From Desulfuromusa sp. (lineage in GTDB: Bacteria > Desulfobacterota > Desulfuromonadia > Desulfuromonadales > Geopsychrobacteraceae), in NCBI GenBank assembly GCA_021157505.1, contig JAGGWI010000268.1:1-14925 (forward strand): 14,925 nt of DNA, in the 5' to 3' direction. Each line of letters opens with the position of its first letter. Positions within the stretch are counted from its first letter, which is position 1. A program made the position numbers and the translations under genes. The notes under the pieces are model-generated. The model was not told the origin of the DNA, did no database searches, and saw nothing but the letters and a program-made list of their open reading frames with translations. This document shows, in pieces, positions 1 to 7,047 of the stretch.

Positions 1-124
1 CTACGCCAGGGCTGTAGGCGAGCCCAAGTTCATGACTGGTTGTGCAGGGTTTCGTAGTGATAACTTCGATCTTACCTTTTCGCCCAGAACTGTGATAGTC
101 AAGGGCTTCTTGACGGATTGACAT
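1..124 (-). CDS. maeB: NADP-type malic enzyme, N-terminal fragment (runs off window start)
   Basis: Reading the minus strand from an ATG at 124 gives 41 codons before the window ends. The visible protein has EALDYH at residues 6-11, GKIEV at 17-21, TKP at 24-26 and LAYSPGV at 35-41. This is the characteristic beginning of the bacterial MaeB-type malic enzyme, which oxidatively decarboxylates malate to pyruvate with reduction of NAD(P). In this family the catalytic and NADP-binding parts lie further on and are outside the window, so a C-terminal phosphotransacetylase-like domain can be neither shown nor excluded. The start is well supported: an AGGAGGA Shine-Dalgarno sequence lies at 134-140 on the minus strand, nine bases before the ATG. 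The gene is divergent from the phosphoesterase gene on the other strand. The family call is confident; cofactor preference is not visible. Confidence 0.88.
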   Translation of the reverse strand, partial: MSIRQEALDYHSSGRKGKIEVITTKPCTTSHELGLAYSPGV

Positions 125-188
125 GAGTGTGTTTCCTCCTGTAGAGAGTAGATTCCAAGATGGGGTCTGGTGATAAAACCTTACCCTT

Positions 189-221
189 TTTACTGCATGA
201 ATTGATTCATATTTCAGTAAA
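189..221 (-). promoter_or_regulatory. Nested inverted repeat in the presumed malic enzyme leader
   Basis: The outer arms TTTACTG (189-195) and CAGTAAA (215-221) are perfect complements. Inside them ATGAA (197-201) pairs with TTCAT (206-210) around a four-base loop. The two stems are separated by one base on the left and four on the right, so the structure would be a hairpin with a small internal loop. No run of T follows on the minus strand, so it is not a normal intrinsic terminator. It lies between the candidate minus-strand promoter and the malic enzyme start, where it could be an operator or an mRNA leader structure. The function is inferred only. Confidence 0.35.
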
Positions 222-246
222 GTCGTAAAATTATTTAAACTAAAGA

Positions 247-273
247 TTTATAGTTATACTAAAAAAATGTCAA
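247..273 (-). promoter_or_regulatory. Candidate promoter for the malic enzyme gene
   Basis: On the minus strand a perfect TTGACA -35 hexamer lies at 273-268 and a TATAAA -10 hexamer at 252-247. The spacing is only 15 bases, shorter than the preferred 17. With 16 or 17 bases the -10 reads ATAAAT or TAAATC. Transcription would start near 240, giving a leader of over 100 bases that contains the nested inverted repeat. The -35 match is strong; the spacing is the weak point. Confidence 0.35.
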
Positions 274-370
274 GCTTAATTGTTCTCCTGATATGATATA
301 ACCCTTTGGCTGTTGTCGCAATGCTGATGCCAAAAATAAATAAAAAAATAAACAGTTTAAAAATAGCAGG

Positions 371-399
371 TTGACTAAAAAAATACATTTATTTATCAA
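371..399 (+). promoter_or_regulatory. Candidate sigma-70 promoter for the phosphoesterase gene
   Basis: TTGACT at 371-376 matches the -35 consensus at five of six positions. After a 17-base spacer, TATCAA at 394-399 matches the -10 consensus at four of six. It faces the phosphoesterase gene and would give a leader of about 80 bases to the favoured ATG at 487. It also argues against the TTG at 436 being needed as the start. Confidence 0.45.
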
Positions 400-486
400 T
401 CAGCGAGGGTATTTTTAAGCGGAATTTAGTATTTATTGGCCAAAAAACGCCACAAAATAATTATGAAAGTTATAAATGGGCAGCAA

Positions 487-975
487 ATGAGAGCAGGGGT
501 TCTATCAGATACGCATATTCAATCTCTTGAAGCGGGAACGACATTAGCTCAGGCACTATTGCAGGGTCCTTTTGCAGAGATTGATGTGATTTTACATGCC
601 GGGGATCATATCCACCCCGATTTGGCGAGCTGTTTTTATCCTCTCCCGTGGTATAGCGTTCGCGGGAATATGGATTCGGCCCAGACCGCTCTTCCACAGC
701 AAAGGATTGTGCTTCTGGCTGAAGCACGGATAGGTATGGTGCACGGGTGGGGGTCACCCAATGGTATAGAAAGGCGGGTGTTGAACAGTTTCTCTACCAC
801 TGATATCGATGTGTTGGTTTTTGGCCACAGTCATCGGCCCGTTTGTCGTAAGGTTGGTTCCGTGTTGTTGTTTAATCCTGGCAGCCCGACAGATCGCCGT
901 TCAGCGCCTTACCATTCGGTTGGAATTTTACATATCGGCAGTGAGGTGAGGGGTGAAATTATCCGGATCGATTAA
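487..975 (+). CDS. YfcE/MJ0936-type metallophosphoesterase
   Basis: This is a 162-residue calcineurin-like phosphoesterase of the small YfcE/MJ0936 class, expected to be cytoplasmic and to hydrolyse phosphodiesters with two metal ions. The family motifs appear in order: SDTH near the N-terminus, HAGD in the middle, GNMD (the GNxD motif), VHGWG, GHSHRP and NPGSPTDRR. These supply the usual Asp, His and Asn metal ligands. I chose the ATG at 487 because the protein then opens MRAGVLSDTH, as family members normally do, and GGG lies six bases upstream. The same frame is open further up, with an ATG at 463 and a TTG at 436, but the added residues are basic, look unlike the family and have no good ribosome binding site. 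The natural substrate cannot be told. The gene stands alone and converges on the cation transporter gene. Confidence 0.82.
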   Translation: MRAGVLSDTHIQSLEAGTTLAQALLQGPFAEIDVILHAGDHIHPDLASCFYPLPWYSVRGNMDSAQTALPQQRIVLLAEARIGMVHGWGSPNGIERRVLNSFSTTDIDVLVFGHSHRPVCRKVGSVLLFNPGSPTDRRSAPYHSVGILHIGSEVRGEIIRID

Positions 976-1018
976 TCCGCAGCATGCAACGGAAAAAAGT
1001 CTTTAATTGCCGATCTAT

Positions 1019-1966
1019 TTATTTTTCAACTCCATGAAACCGGGTCGGAATCCGACCTTTATCAATGATACAATTTTCCCTTCCCGGGCAGTCATCAATC
1101 ACGCATGGCTCTATGTGGATAATGACGTTTGACCCCGGGATCTCACTCTCTATTTTCTTTTCCAGACTTTCGGTCAGTTCGTGTGCTTCGGCAACGGTCA
1201 TATCCTTACAGACTTCCAGGTGGAAATCCATGATTTTCAGGGATCCGGCACGTCTGGTACGGAGCCCATGATAGCCGGCCAGTGGCCCTTCGTGGGTGCT
1301 GATCAGTTGATGGACTTGTTGTTGAATCTCAATCGGTAGTTCGTGGTCAAGAATGTCGGTCAACCCCCGTTTAATCAGCTGTAGCGCTTCATGGAGGATA
1401 TAGGAAGCGACCAGAATCGATAGGGCGGAGTCGAGCCAGTGAATATCAAACCAACGCACTAACACCAGACCGGCCATCAAGCCGAGGTTGCTATAAATAT
1501 CCATCCGGAAATGGAGCGAGTCTGCCTCTAATGCCGATGAGTCCGTTTGCTTGGCAACTCGGCTTAAGTTGCGGGCAATAAACCAGGAAACAACCGCACT
1601 GAAAGCCAGAACCCCAATTCCCTGATCAATATTTTCGATACGATTATCGCTGCCCAGACGAACAACCGATTCATAGATGATCCAGCCCCCGGTCGCGGTA
1701 ATAATAAAGGCTTGAAATAGCGTTGCCAGGGTTTCAAACTTGCCGTGGCCGAAGGGGTGTGATTGATCAGGAGGCTGTTCCGCATGGCGAATCGCCATGA
1801 AGTTGACACCCGACATCAAGATATCCAGCAGGGAGTCAATAGCTGAAGCCATCACCGCCATTGAACCACTCAATAGCGCAATAACCAGCTTGATGATGGC
1901 AAGAAACAGTGCACCACAGATGGAAAAGGTTGCCGCTTTCAATTTAGGATTTGTAATTCGGAACAC
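1019..1966 (-). CDS. Cation diffusion facilitator family transporter, FieF-like
   Basis: This 315-residue inner-membrane protein belongs to the cation diffusion facilitator family, which exports Zn, Fe, Mn or similar divalent ions in exchange for protons. The transmembrane metal site is visible as D44-x3-D48 in helix 2 and H152-x3-D156 in helix 5, the Asp-rich arrangement of E. coli FieF. HPFGHGKFE at 70-78 is the conserved loop after helix 2. The last third is the cytoplasmic dimerisation domain and ends in a Cys- and acid-containing tail (CVIDDCPGRENC) that might bind metal. The start is a GTG at 1966, with an AGAGGA Shine-Dalgarno at 1977-1972 that overlaps the stop codon of the preceding unknown gene, so the two are probably translationally coupled. 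The metal cannot be assigned; the FieF pattern is compatible with Zn and Fe. Confidence 0.88.
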   Translation of the reverse strand: MFRITNPKLKAATFSICGALFLAIIKLVIALLSGSMAVMASAIDSLLDILMSGVNFMAIRHAEQPPDQSHPFGHGKFETLATLFQAFIITATGGWIIYESVVRLGSDNRIENIDQGIGVLAFSAVVSWFIARNLSRVAKQTDSSALEADSLHFRMDIYSNLGLMAGLVLVRWFDIHWLDSALSILVASYILHEALQLIKRGLTDILDHELPIEIQQQVHQLISTHEGPLAGYHGLRTRRAGSLKIMDFHLEVCKDMTVAEAHELTESLEKKIESEIPGSNVIIHIEPCVIDDCPGRENCIIDKGRIPTRFHGVEK

Positions 1967-1975
1967 GGTCGTCCT

Positions 1976-2488
1976 CTATTTTAACGGGCAAGTAATATTC
2001 CAGGCGATAAAACCATCACCAGAGATTTTATTGAAACTTGTAATTCGTTCCCGGTAATAGTCGATCCGGGAACAAGCCTGATGGATTGCTTTCGCTTTTG
2101 CCGGGGCCAGAATTTTTTTCTCGGCACAAAAATAGTAAAAATTATCGATACCGATCAGCAGACTTTCAAGCTCTACCATATTCGGCTCAAGGGTGTTGAT
2201 GATATACCAGTTTCCGGCAAAACTATGGATCAGCTCCGGGGAGATGCTGAAGATGTTGGTACGGCGATTATCAATCATGAAATCCCGTAAGAAATAATCG
2301 GCACCGCTTGCGTTGGCCCCCGCTTCCAGTGGTGAAATGCCCACAATTTCTAACTGGTGTTGATGATATCGCTTAAGTAATAGCTGGCATAATTTATCGA
2401 CTCTGATTTCATCGTCCAGAGTTCCAACAGCATAATTTTCTGGGTTGAAGAGGGTGGTTTGTTGAGATTCCTGCTCGGTTTCACTCAT
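1976..2488 (-). CDS. Unrecognised 170-residue protein upstream of the cation transporter
   Basis: I do not recognise this protein. It has 170 residues, no signal peptide and no clear membrane helix. A polar start (about residues 1-20) is followed by a likely helical stretch around VDKLCQLLLKRYHQHQLE. The central block contains GADYFLRDFMID, RRTNIF and FAGNWYI, then TLEPNMVELESLL, which looks conserved in style because of its aromatic and charged residues. I chose the ATG at 2488, which has AGGA six bases upstream. A longer in-frame reading from a TTG at 2545 has no ribosome binding site. Its stop lies nine bases before the transporter GTG, so the two form an operon in which this gene comes first. 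A link with metal handling is suggested only by that arrangement. Upstream it is divergent from mutS. Confidence 0.72.
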   Translation of the reverse strand: MSETEQESQQTTLFNPENYAVGTLDDEIRVDKLCQLLLKRYHQHQLEIVGISPLEAGANASGADYFLRDFMIDNRRTNIFSISPELIHSFAGNWYIINTLEPNMVELESLLIGIDNFYYFCAEKKILAPAKAKAIHQACSRIDYYRERITSFNKISGDGFIAWNITCPLK

Positions 2489-2505
2489 GTTGTTTCCTAT
2501 TATAG

Positions 2506-2521
2506 TTTCAGCGGGCTGAAA
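2506..2521. repeat. Short perfect inverted repeat before the unknown gene
   Basis: TTTCAG at 2506-2511 and CTGAAA at 2516-2521 form a six-base-pair stem around the four-base loop CGGG. It lies about 18 bases upstream of the minus-strand ATG at 2488. It could be an operator or a leader hairpin affecting the 170-residue protein. A stem this short also occurs by chance. Confidence 0.3.
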
Positions 2522-2603
2522 ATTACCTTGCCTGCTCGCGATCAAGACGTCTGTTTTTTAGCATTGCAATGGAGGAATGGTCAAGTTGTGGCATGCGGTT
2601 CCC

Positions 2604-2615
2604 AGGAGGCCTCCT
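2604..2615. repeat. Perfect 12-base palindrome in the mutS divergent region
   Basis: AGGAGGCCTCCT at 2604-2615 is a perfect palindrome between the divergent unknown gene and mutS. It includes a Shine-Dalgarno-like and an anti-Shine-Dalgarno-like half but no start codon follows at a useful distance. The symmetry does not extend outwards. A dimeric regulator site is possible; chance cannot be excluded. Confidence 0.3.
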
Positions 2616-2647
2616 AGATTTCCTTCTATTTACATCCAATGATCCCT

Positions 2648-2676
2648 TTGTTAGGATGAGCCGTTTTGTTTGTAAA
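2648..2676 (+). promoter_or_regulatory. Weak candidate promoter for mutS
   Basis: TTGTTA at 2648-2653 and TGTAAA at 2671-2676 are separated by 17 bases, each matching the sigma-70 consensus at four of six positions. Transcription would start near 2683, about 37 bases before the mutS ATG. A promoter is expected here because mutS is the first plus-strand gene after a divergent region, but this exact placement is uncertain. Confidence 0.25.
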
Positions 2677-2719
2677 AAGTACATATACACTTATCCCCAA
2701 GTAATTTCAGGATGTTAGC

Positions 2720-5335
2720 ATGTCGACAACAACTCCGGTAATGCGCCAGTATCTGGAAATAAAAGCAGATTATCAGGATGCTATCCTATTTTTCCGCCTG
2801 GGTGATTTCTATGAGATGTTCATGGAGGATGCGGTCCTTGCCTCACGCGTACTGGGGATCACTCTGACTTCAAGAAATAAAGGGGTTGAAAATGCTGTTC
2901 CGCTGTGTGGCATCCCTTATCACAGCAGTCAAGGATACATTGCCAAGCTGATTTCGGCAGGACATAAAGTTGCAATTTGTGAACAGGTGGAAGATCCAAA
3001 AACCGCCAAGGGAATTGTGAAGCGTGCGGTCGTGCGGGTTGTAACTCCCGGTCTGGTGACCGATACTGATACCCTGGAGCCAAAAGAGAACAACTATCTG
3101 CTGTCAATAGTTGAAAATGACAATAGTTATGGTGTTGCCCACATTGATATTACTACGGGGGAATTTCGGGTTATTCAGGTTGATACTCTGACCCAGATTG
3201 AAAGTGAACTGGGATCATTACGCCCCCGTGAGGTTCTTTTCAGCGATACAGATTCCGGCCGGAAGTTAAAACAACAACTTGAATACCCGCTGGAAGGAAT
3301 CATGTGTAATTTTCTTCCAGAGTGGACCTGTGAGTCTGACTTTGCACGGGAGCAGCTTTGTACTTTCTTCGGTGTTTCTGGGCTCCAATCTTTTGGTTGT
3401 CAAGATCTGGTTGCTGCACAACAGGCCGCTTCTGCTGTCCTTTATTATCTACAGCAGACCCAGATGGACGAACTCCGGCATATCCAACCACTGCAGACCT
3501 ACCATACTCAGAACTTTATGATTCTGGATGACTCTACCCGGAGAAATCTTGAACTCACCGCGACATTGCAGGATGGTAAAAAACGGGGCTCATTGTTAGG
3601 TGTCCTGGATCGAACCGTGACTGCTATGGGAGGTCGTACTCTACGCCATTGGATTCACTACCCCTTGATAGATCAGGTCCAGATTAAATACCGACAGGAA
3701 GCCGTTGCTGAGCTGGTTGATGACAGCTTGCAGCGGATGGAGCTGATTGAGGCCCTGGATGGTGTTTATGATCTGGAGCGCTTAAACAGCAAGATTGCGA
3801 TGGCCAGTGCCAATGCGAAGGATCTTGCGGCAATGCGCGCCTCTCTGGAAAAACTTCCCCAGCTTGATGATCTGCTCAGTAGATTGCAGAGTGAGCAGCT
3901 GAAAGATTTACGCTGCAAAGTTGATCTGTTGCCCGAACTGGTTGCTTTACTGGATCAAGCCATTGTTGCCGATCCGCCGTTTGTACTGCGTGACGGTGGT
4001 ATCATCAAAGATGGTTTTAACCAAGAACTGGACGAATTAAGAACCATCAGTCGTGATGGTAAGGGCTGGATCGCAGCACTAGAGCTGCAGGAGAGGAAAC
4101 GAACCGGAATCCCTTCGCTGAAAGTTAAATACAATAAGATTTTCGGTTATTTTATTGAAGTGACCCTGCGCAATCTGGATCGCATTCCGGAGGACTATCA
4201 ACGGAAGCAAACCTTGACCAATGCTGAGCGGTTTATTACCCCACAGCTGAAGGAATATGAAGAAAAGGTTCTGGGTGCTGAAGATCGCATTGTCGAATTG
4301 GAATATAACCTGTTCCAGCAGGTCAGGTTGAAGACTGCTGCTGAAGGGGGTAGAATTCAGCAAAGTGCCGATGCCCTGGCGACCCTCGATACTCTCCTTT
4401 CTCTTGCTGATCTGGCCCATGAGAGAAACTATGTTTGCCCGCAGATTGATGCTTCCGGGGTGATTCTGATTGAAGCCGGCCGCCACCCCGTGGTCGAGGG
4501 AATGCCTTTAAAGGAGGCATTTGTCCCGAATGATGTTGACCTTGACACCGAGAATAACCAGCTGTTGATTATTACCGGTCCGAATATGGCGGGCAAATCA
4601 ACCTTCATGCGACAGGTTGCTCTGATCACCCTGCTGGCACAGATTGGCAGCTTTGTCCCTGCTGAAGCAGCGCACATCGGGGTGGTTGACCGGATCTTTA
4701 CTCGGGTTGGAGCAAGTGATAATCTGGCCAGAGGGGAATCAACATTTATGGTGGAAATGAACGAAACCGCCAACATCCTGCGCCACGCAACTCGGCGCAG
4801 TTTAATTATCCTGGATGAAATCGGGCGGGGAACCTCCACCTTTGATGGCGTCAGTATCGCCTGGGCGGTTGCAGAATATCTGCACGATAATTCTGCGGTT
4901 GCAGCCAAAACCCTGTTTGCGACCCATTACCATGAATTGACTGATTTGCCACTGACCCGGGAAAGGGTTAAAAATTATAATGTTGTGGTCAAGGAGTGGA
5001 ACGATCAGATTATTTTCCTCAGGAAAATAATTAGCGGTAGTGCCAGCCGCTCATATGGAATACAAGTTGGTCGTCTGGCCGGGTTGCCGGATACGGTGAT
5101 TGACCGTGCCAAAGAAATTTTGCACAATCTGGAAACGGGGGAGTTTGTCCGTTCCGGGGAACCGCGTCTGGGTGAGAGTAAACATCAATTAAAAAAGCAA
5201 CCGCTGGCGCAACTTCCGCTGTTTCCCGCGGAACGGCAAGATGAAATTCGTACCCGCCTGCAATCTATTGATATCGGGTCAACGACTCCAGTTGAGGCAT
5301 TGACTCTTCTGGATCAACTACAAAAGATGCTCTAA
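2720..5335 (+). CDS. mutS: DNA mismatch repair protein MutS
   Basis: MutS recognises mispaired bases and small loops in DNA and uses ATP to start repair with MutL. The 871-residue length is close to the 853 of E. coli. The mismatch-reading motif F30-Y31-E32 lies in GDFYEMF. The ATPase domain has Walker A GPNMAGKST at 620-628, Walker B LDEIGRGTSTFDG around 698-710 with D699 and E700, and ATHYHEL with H736. Near the end, QLPLF at 831-835 fits the sliding-clamp binding pentapeptide QxxLF and is followed by the short C-terminal tail. All key motifs are intact. The ATG at 2720 has a modest CAGGA upstream and gives the usual family N-terminus. The stop is two bases before the amidase ATG, indicating an operon with coupled translation. 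Identification as MutS1 rather than MutS2 is clear from the mismatch-binding domain. Confidence 0.97.
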   Translation: MSTTTPVMRQYLEIKADYQDAILFFRLGDFYEMFMEDAVLASRVLGITLTSRNKGVENAVPLCGIPYHSSQGYIAKLISAGHKVAICEQVEDPKTAKGIVKRAVVRVVTPGLVTDTDTLEPKENNYLLSIVENDNSYGVAHIDITTGEFRVIQVDTLTQIESELGSLRPREVLFSDTDSGRKLKQQLEYPLEGIMCNFLPEWTCESDFAREQLCTFFGVSGLQSFGCQDLVAAQQAASAVLYYLQQTQMDELRHIQPLQTYHTQNFMILDDSTRRNLELTATLQDGKKRGSLLGVLDRTVTAMGGRTLRHWIHYPLIDQVQIKYRQEAVAELVDDSLQRMELIEALDGVYDLERLNSKIAMASANAKDLAAMRASLEKLPQLDDLLSRLQSEQLKDLRCKVDLLPELVALLDQAIVADPPFVLRDGGIIKDGFNQELDELRTISRDGKGWIAALELQERKRTGIPSLKVKYNKIFGYFIEVTLRNLDRIPEDYQRKQTLTNAERFITPQLKEYEEKVLGAEDRIVELEYNLFQQVRLKTAAEGGRIQQSADALATLDTLLSLADLAHERNYVCPQIDASGVILIEAGRHPVVEGMPLKEAFVPNDVDLDTENNQLLIITGPNMAGKSTFMRQVALITLLAQIGSFVPAEAAHIGVVDRIFTRVGASDNLARGESTFMVEMNETANILRHATRRSLIILDEIGRGTSTFDGVSIAWAVAEYLHDNSAVAAKTLFATHYHELTDLPLTRERVKNYNVVVKEWNDQIIFLRKIISGSASRSYGIQVGRLAGLPDTVIDRAKEILHNLETGEFVRSGEPRLGESKHQLKKQPLAQLPLFPAERQDEIRTRLQSIDIGSTTPVEALTLLDQLQKML

Positions 5336-5337
5336 CG

Positions 5338-7047
5338 ATGAAACTTAAATATTATCTGACATTTCTCATGTTTTTAATCTTGCTGCTGGCCGTTCCTTGC
5401 GGTGCTTCTGCAGAAAACTTCTCGACTTTACGCCACGAATATCAACGGCTGATCCAATCTTCGCAATTGCAACGCCAGCGTCAAAACTGGGAAAAACTGA
5501 TTCTCAAGTTTGATTATTTTACCGCAAGACAGCCCCGGGATAAAAATATCGAGAAAGGTTATTTTCTCCTCGCCAGAACCTGGGATGGCCTCTCCAAGGC
5601 GTCTGGAAGCCGTATTGATGCAAAAGAAGCAATAACTCATTATCTCGACCTCGTTGATCGTTTTCCACACAGCCGTCTGGCTGATGATTCCCTGCTTCTT
5701 GCGGCGCAGATTGCGGAACAACAGCTTGACGATAAGGTTGCGGCCTACAATTACTATCTGCAACTGGTCACCGAGATGCCGGATGGGGACATGGTTGGGG
5801 AGGCCCGAAAAAAATTGACGCAATTGCCGGTTCCAGCTAAGAAAAAAACAGCTGTGGTCGTGGATCGGAGTCAACAGCATTATCAATCTGTTGGTGATTC
5901 GCCCCGGCTGGTAAAAATTCGTTATTGGAGTGGCCCCGAATATACCCGGGTGGTTCTTGATCTTACGGCTCCGGTTGTTGCTGAACCACATTACTTGAAG
6001 GGTAAGGATCCCCGCCTCTATTTTGATCTGCTTTATACGAAGCTGGCAGTCGGTTTGCCAGCAATTGTGCCGATCCGCAATGGCCTGGTGAAGCAGGTCA
6101 GAGCCAGCCATTTTGATGCCCAGCGCACCCGGGTGGTTCTTGATCTGAATCGTGCTGCGGAATATAAACTGGCAATTCTTGAGAATCCACATCGTCTGGT
6201 AATTGATATCAAAGGGTCGCCTCTCCAGCAGGGATTGACCGCAAAACAGCCTGAAAGTCAGGGGGCTCCAGTTGCGGCAGATGATTCAATTGCATCCATT
6301 CTCAACAGTGCTGCTGACCGTCAGGTGGTTCTTCATGTGCCCCAGGAAACACACGATGAGGGTATTCATCTGATCGTTGTTGATGCCGGACATGGGGGTA
6401 GAGATCCTGGTGCAATCGGTCCACGTAATGTTTATGAGAAAGATGTAGTACTTAAAATGGCCAAGGCTCTGGCTAAGGCATTACGACAACAGTTGGGGGT
6501 GAAAGTCCTTCTGACCCGTTCCGATGATCGTTATCTTAAGTTGCGGGAACGGACTGAATACGCAAATCAGGTTGGTGCTGATCTGTTTCTCTCTTTACAC
6601 GCCAATGCGACTGCCAACGGCAAGGCTTATGGGATAGAGACCTATTTTTTAAACCTGTCAAAAAACAATCAGGCTGCTGAGGTTGCCGCGCGTGAGAACG
6701 GGACCACCTTACAGGAGGTTGGCAATCTGGAAGCAATCCTGTTTGACTTGATGGCAAACGCTAAAATCAATGAATCAAGCCGCCTGGCTGCCGAGGTTCA
6801 ACAGGCTTTGGTCGCTGGTTTGCGCCCCCATTACAGCCGGATTAAAGATCTCGGTGTAAAACAGGGGCCGTTTCATGTCCTCTTGGGTGCGACAATGCCT
6901 TCGGTGTTGATAGAGATGGGCTTTATCAGTAACAGCCGTGAAGTAAAACGGCTCACTTCTTCTAATTACCAAAAGCGTGTTGCAGCGGCAATTGTCAAAG
7001 GGGTTAAAAAATATTCTGCAACAATAGATCAGGTTGCTCGGCGATGA
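5338..7047 (+). CDS. Secreted N-acetylmuramoyl-L-alanine amidase with TPR-like and AMIN domains
   Basis: This 569-residue periplasmic enzyme cleaves the bond between muramic acid and the stem peptide of peptidoglycan, as AmiA/B/C do at cell separation. A signal peptide covers residues 1-25, with cleavage likely after A23-S24-A25. Residues about 28-165 look like TPR-type helical hairpins. Residues about 188-294 form an AMIN domain with a duplicated RVVLDL motif, expected to bind the envelope near the septum. The catalytic Amidase_3 domain runs from about 347 to 560. Its zinc ligands are H352 (DAGHGG), E367 (YEKD) and H421 (SLHAN), with catalytic E526 (IEMGF). The cysteine at 21 is not in a good lipobox, so ordinary secretion is favoured. 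It follows mutS by two bases and overlaps glnD by four. It resembles AmiC; which paralogue it corresponds to is not certain. Confidence 0.9.
   Translation: MKLKYYLTFLMFLILLLAVPCGASAENFSTLRHEYQRLIQSSQLQRQRQNWEKLILKFDYFTARQPRDKNIEKGYFLLARTWDGLSKASGSRIDAKEAITHYLDLVDRFPHSRLADDSLLLAAQIAEQQLDDKVAAYNYYLQLVTEMPDGDMVGEARKKLTQLPVPAKKKTAVVVDRSQQHYQSVGDSPRLVKIRYWSGPEYTRVVLDLTAPVVAEPHYLKGKDPRLYFDLLYTKLAVGLPAIVPIRNGLVKQVRASHFDAQRTRVVLDLNRAAEYKLAILENPHRLVIDIKGSPLQQGLTAKQPESQGAPVAADDSIASILNSAADRQVVLHVPQETHDEGIHLIVVDAGHGGRDPGAIGPRNVYEKDVVLKMAKALAKALRQQLGVKVLLTRSDDRYLKLRERTEYANQVGADLFLSLHANATANGKAYGIETYFLNLSKNNQAAEVAARENGTTLQEVGNLEAILFDLMANAKINESSRLAAEVQQALVAGLRPHYSRIKDLGVKQGPFHVLLGATMPSVLIEMGFISNSREVKRLTSSNYQKRVAAAIVKGVKKYSATIDQVARR

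Larger units (their letters stand above)
125..486. other. AT-rich divergent intergenic region
   Basis: This stretch separates the malic enzyme gene (minus) from the phosphoesterase gene (plus). It is much richer in A and T than its neighbours and holds several A-tracts and T-tracts. I see no convincing coding sequence. It carries the promoter candidates and the hairpin listed separately. A short upstream extension of the phosphoesterase frame (TTG at 436, ATG at 463) enters its right end but is not favoured as coding. Confidence 0.7.

Noticed and set aside
964..979. Hairpin (CGGAT...ATCCG) across the phosphoesterase stop, considered as a terminator
   Set aside because: The stem is only five base pairs and no T-run follows on the plus strand.
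2499..2504. Perfect TATAAT on the minus strand just before the 170-residue gene
   Set aside because: Transcription from it would begin after the Shine-Dalgarno sequence, leaving almost no leader, and the -35 position (2527-2522) reads GGTAAT, a poor match.
5428..6192. 254-codon open frame on the minus strand inside the amidase gene
   Set aside because: It lies wholly opposite a well-supported gene and its product has no recognisable domain; it is a mirror of the codon pattern of the real gene. Other long minus-strand frames inside mutS, glnD and nusA were rejected for the same reason.
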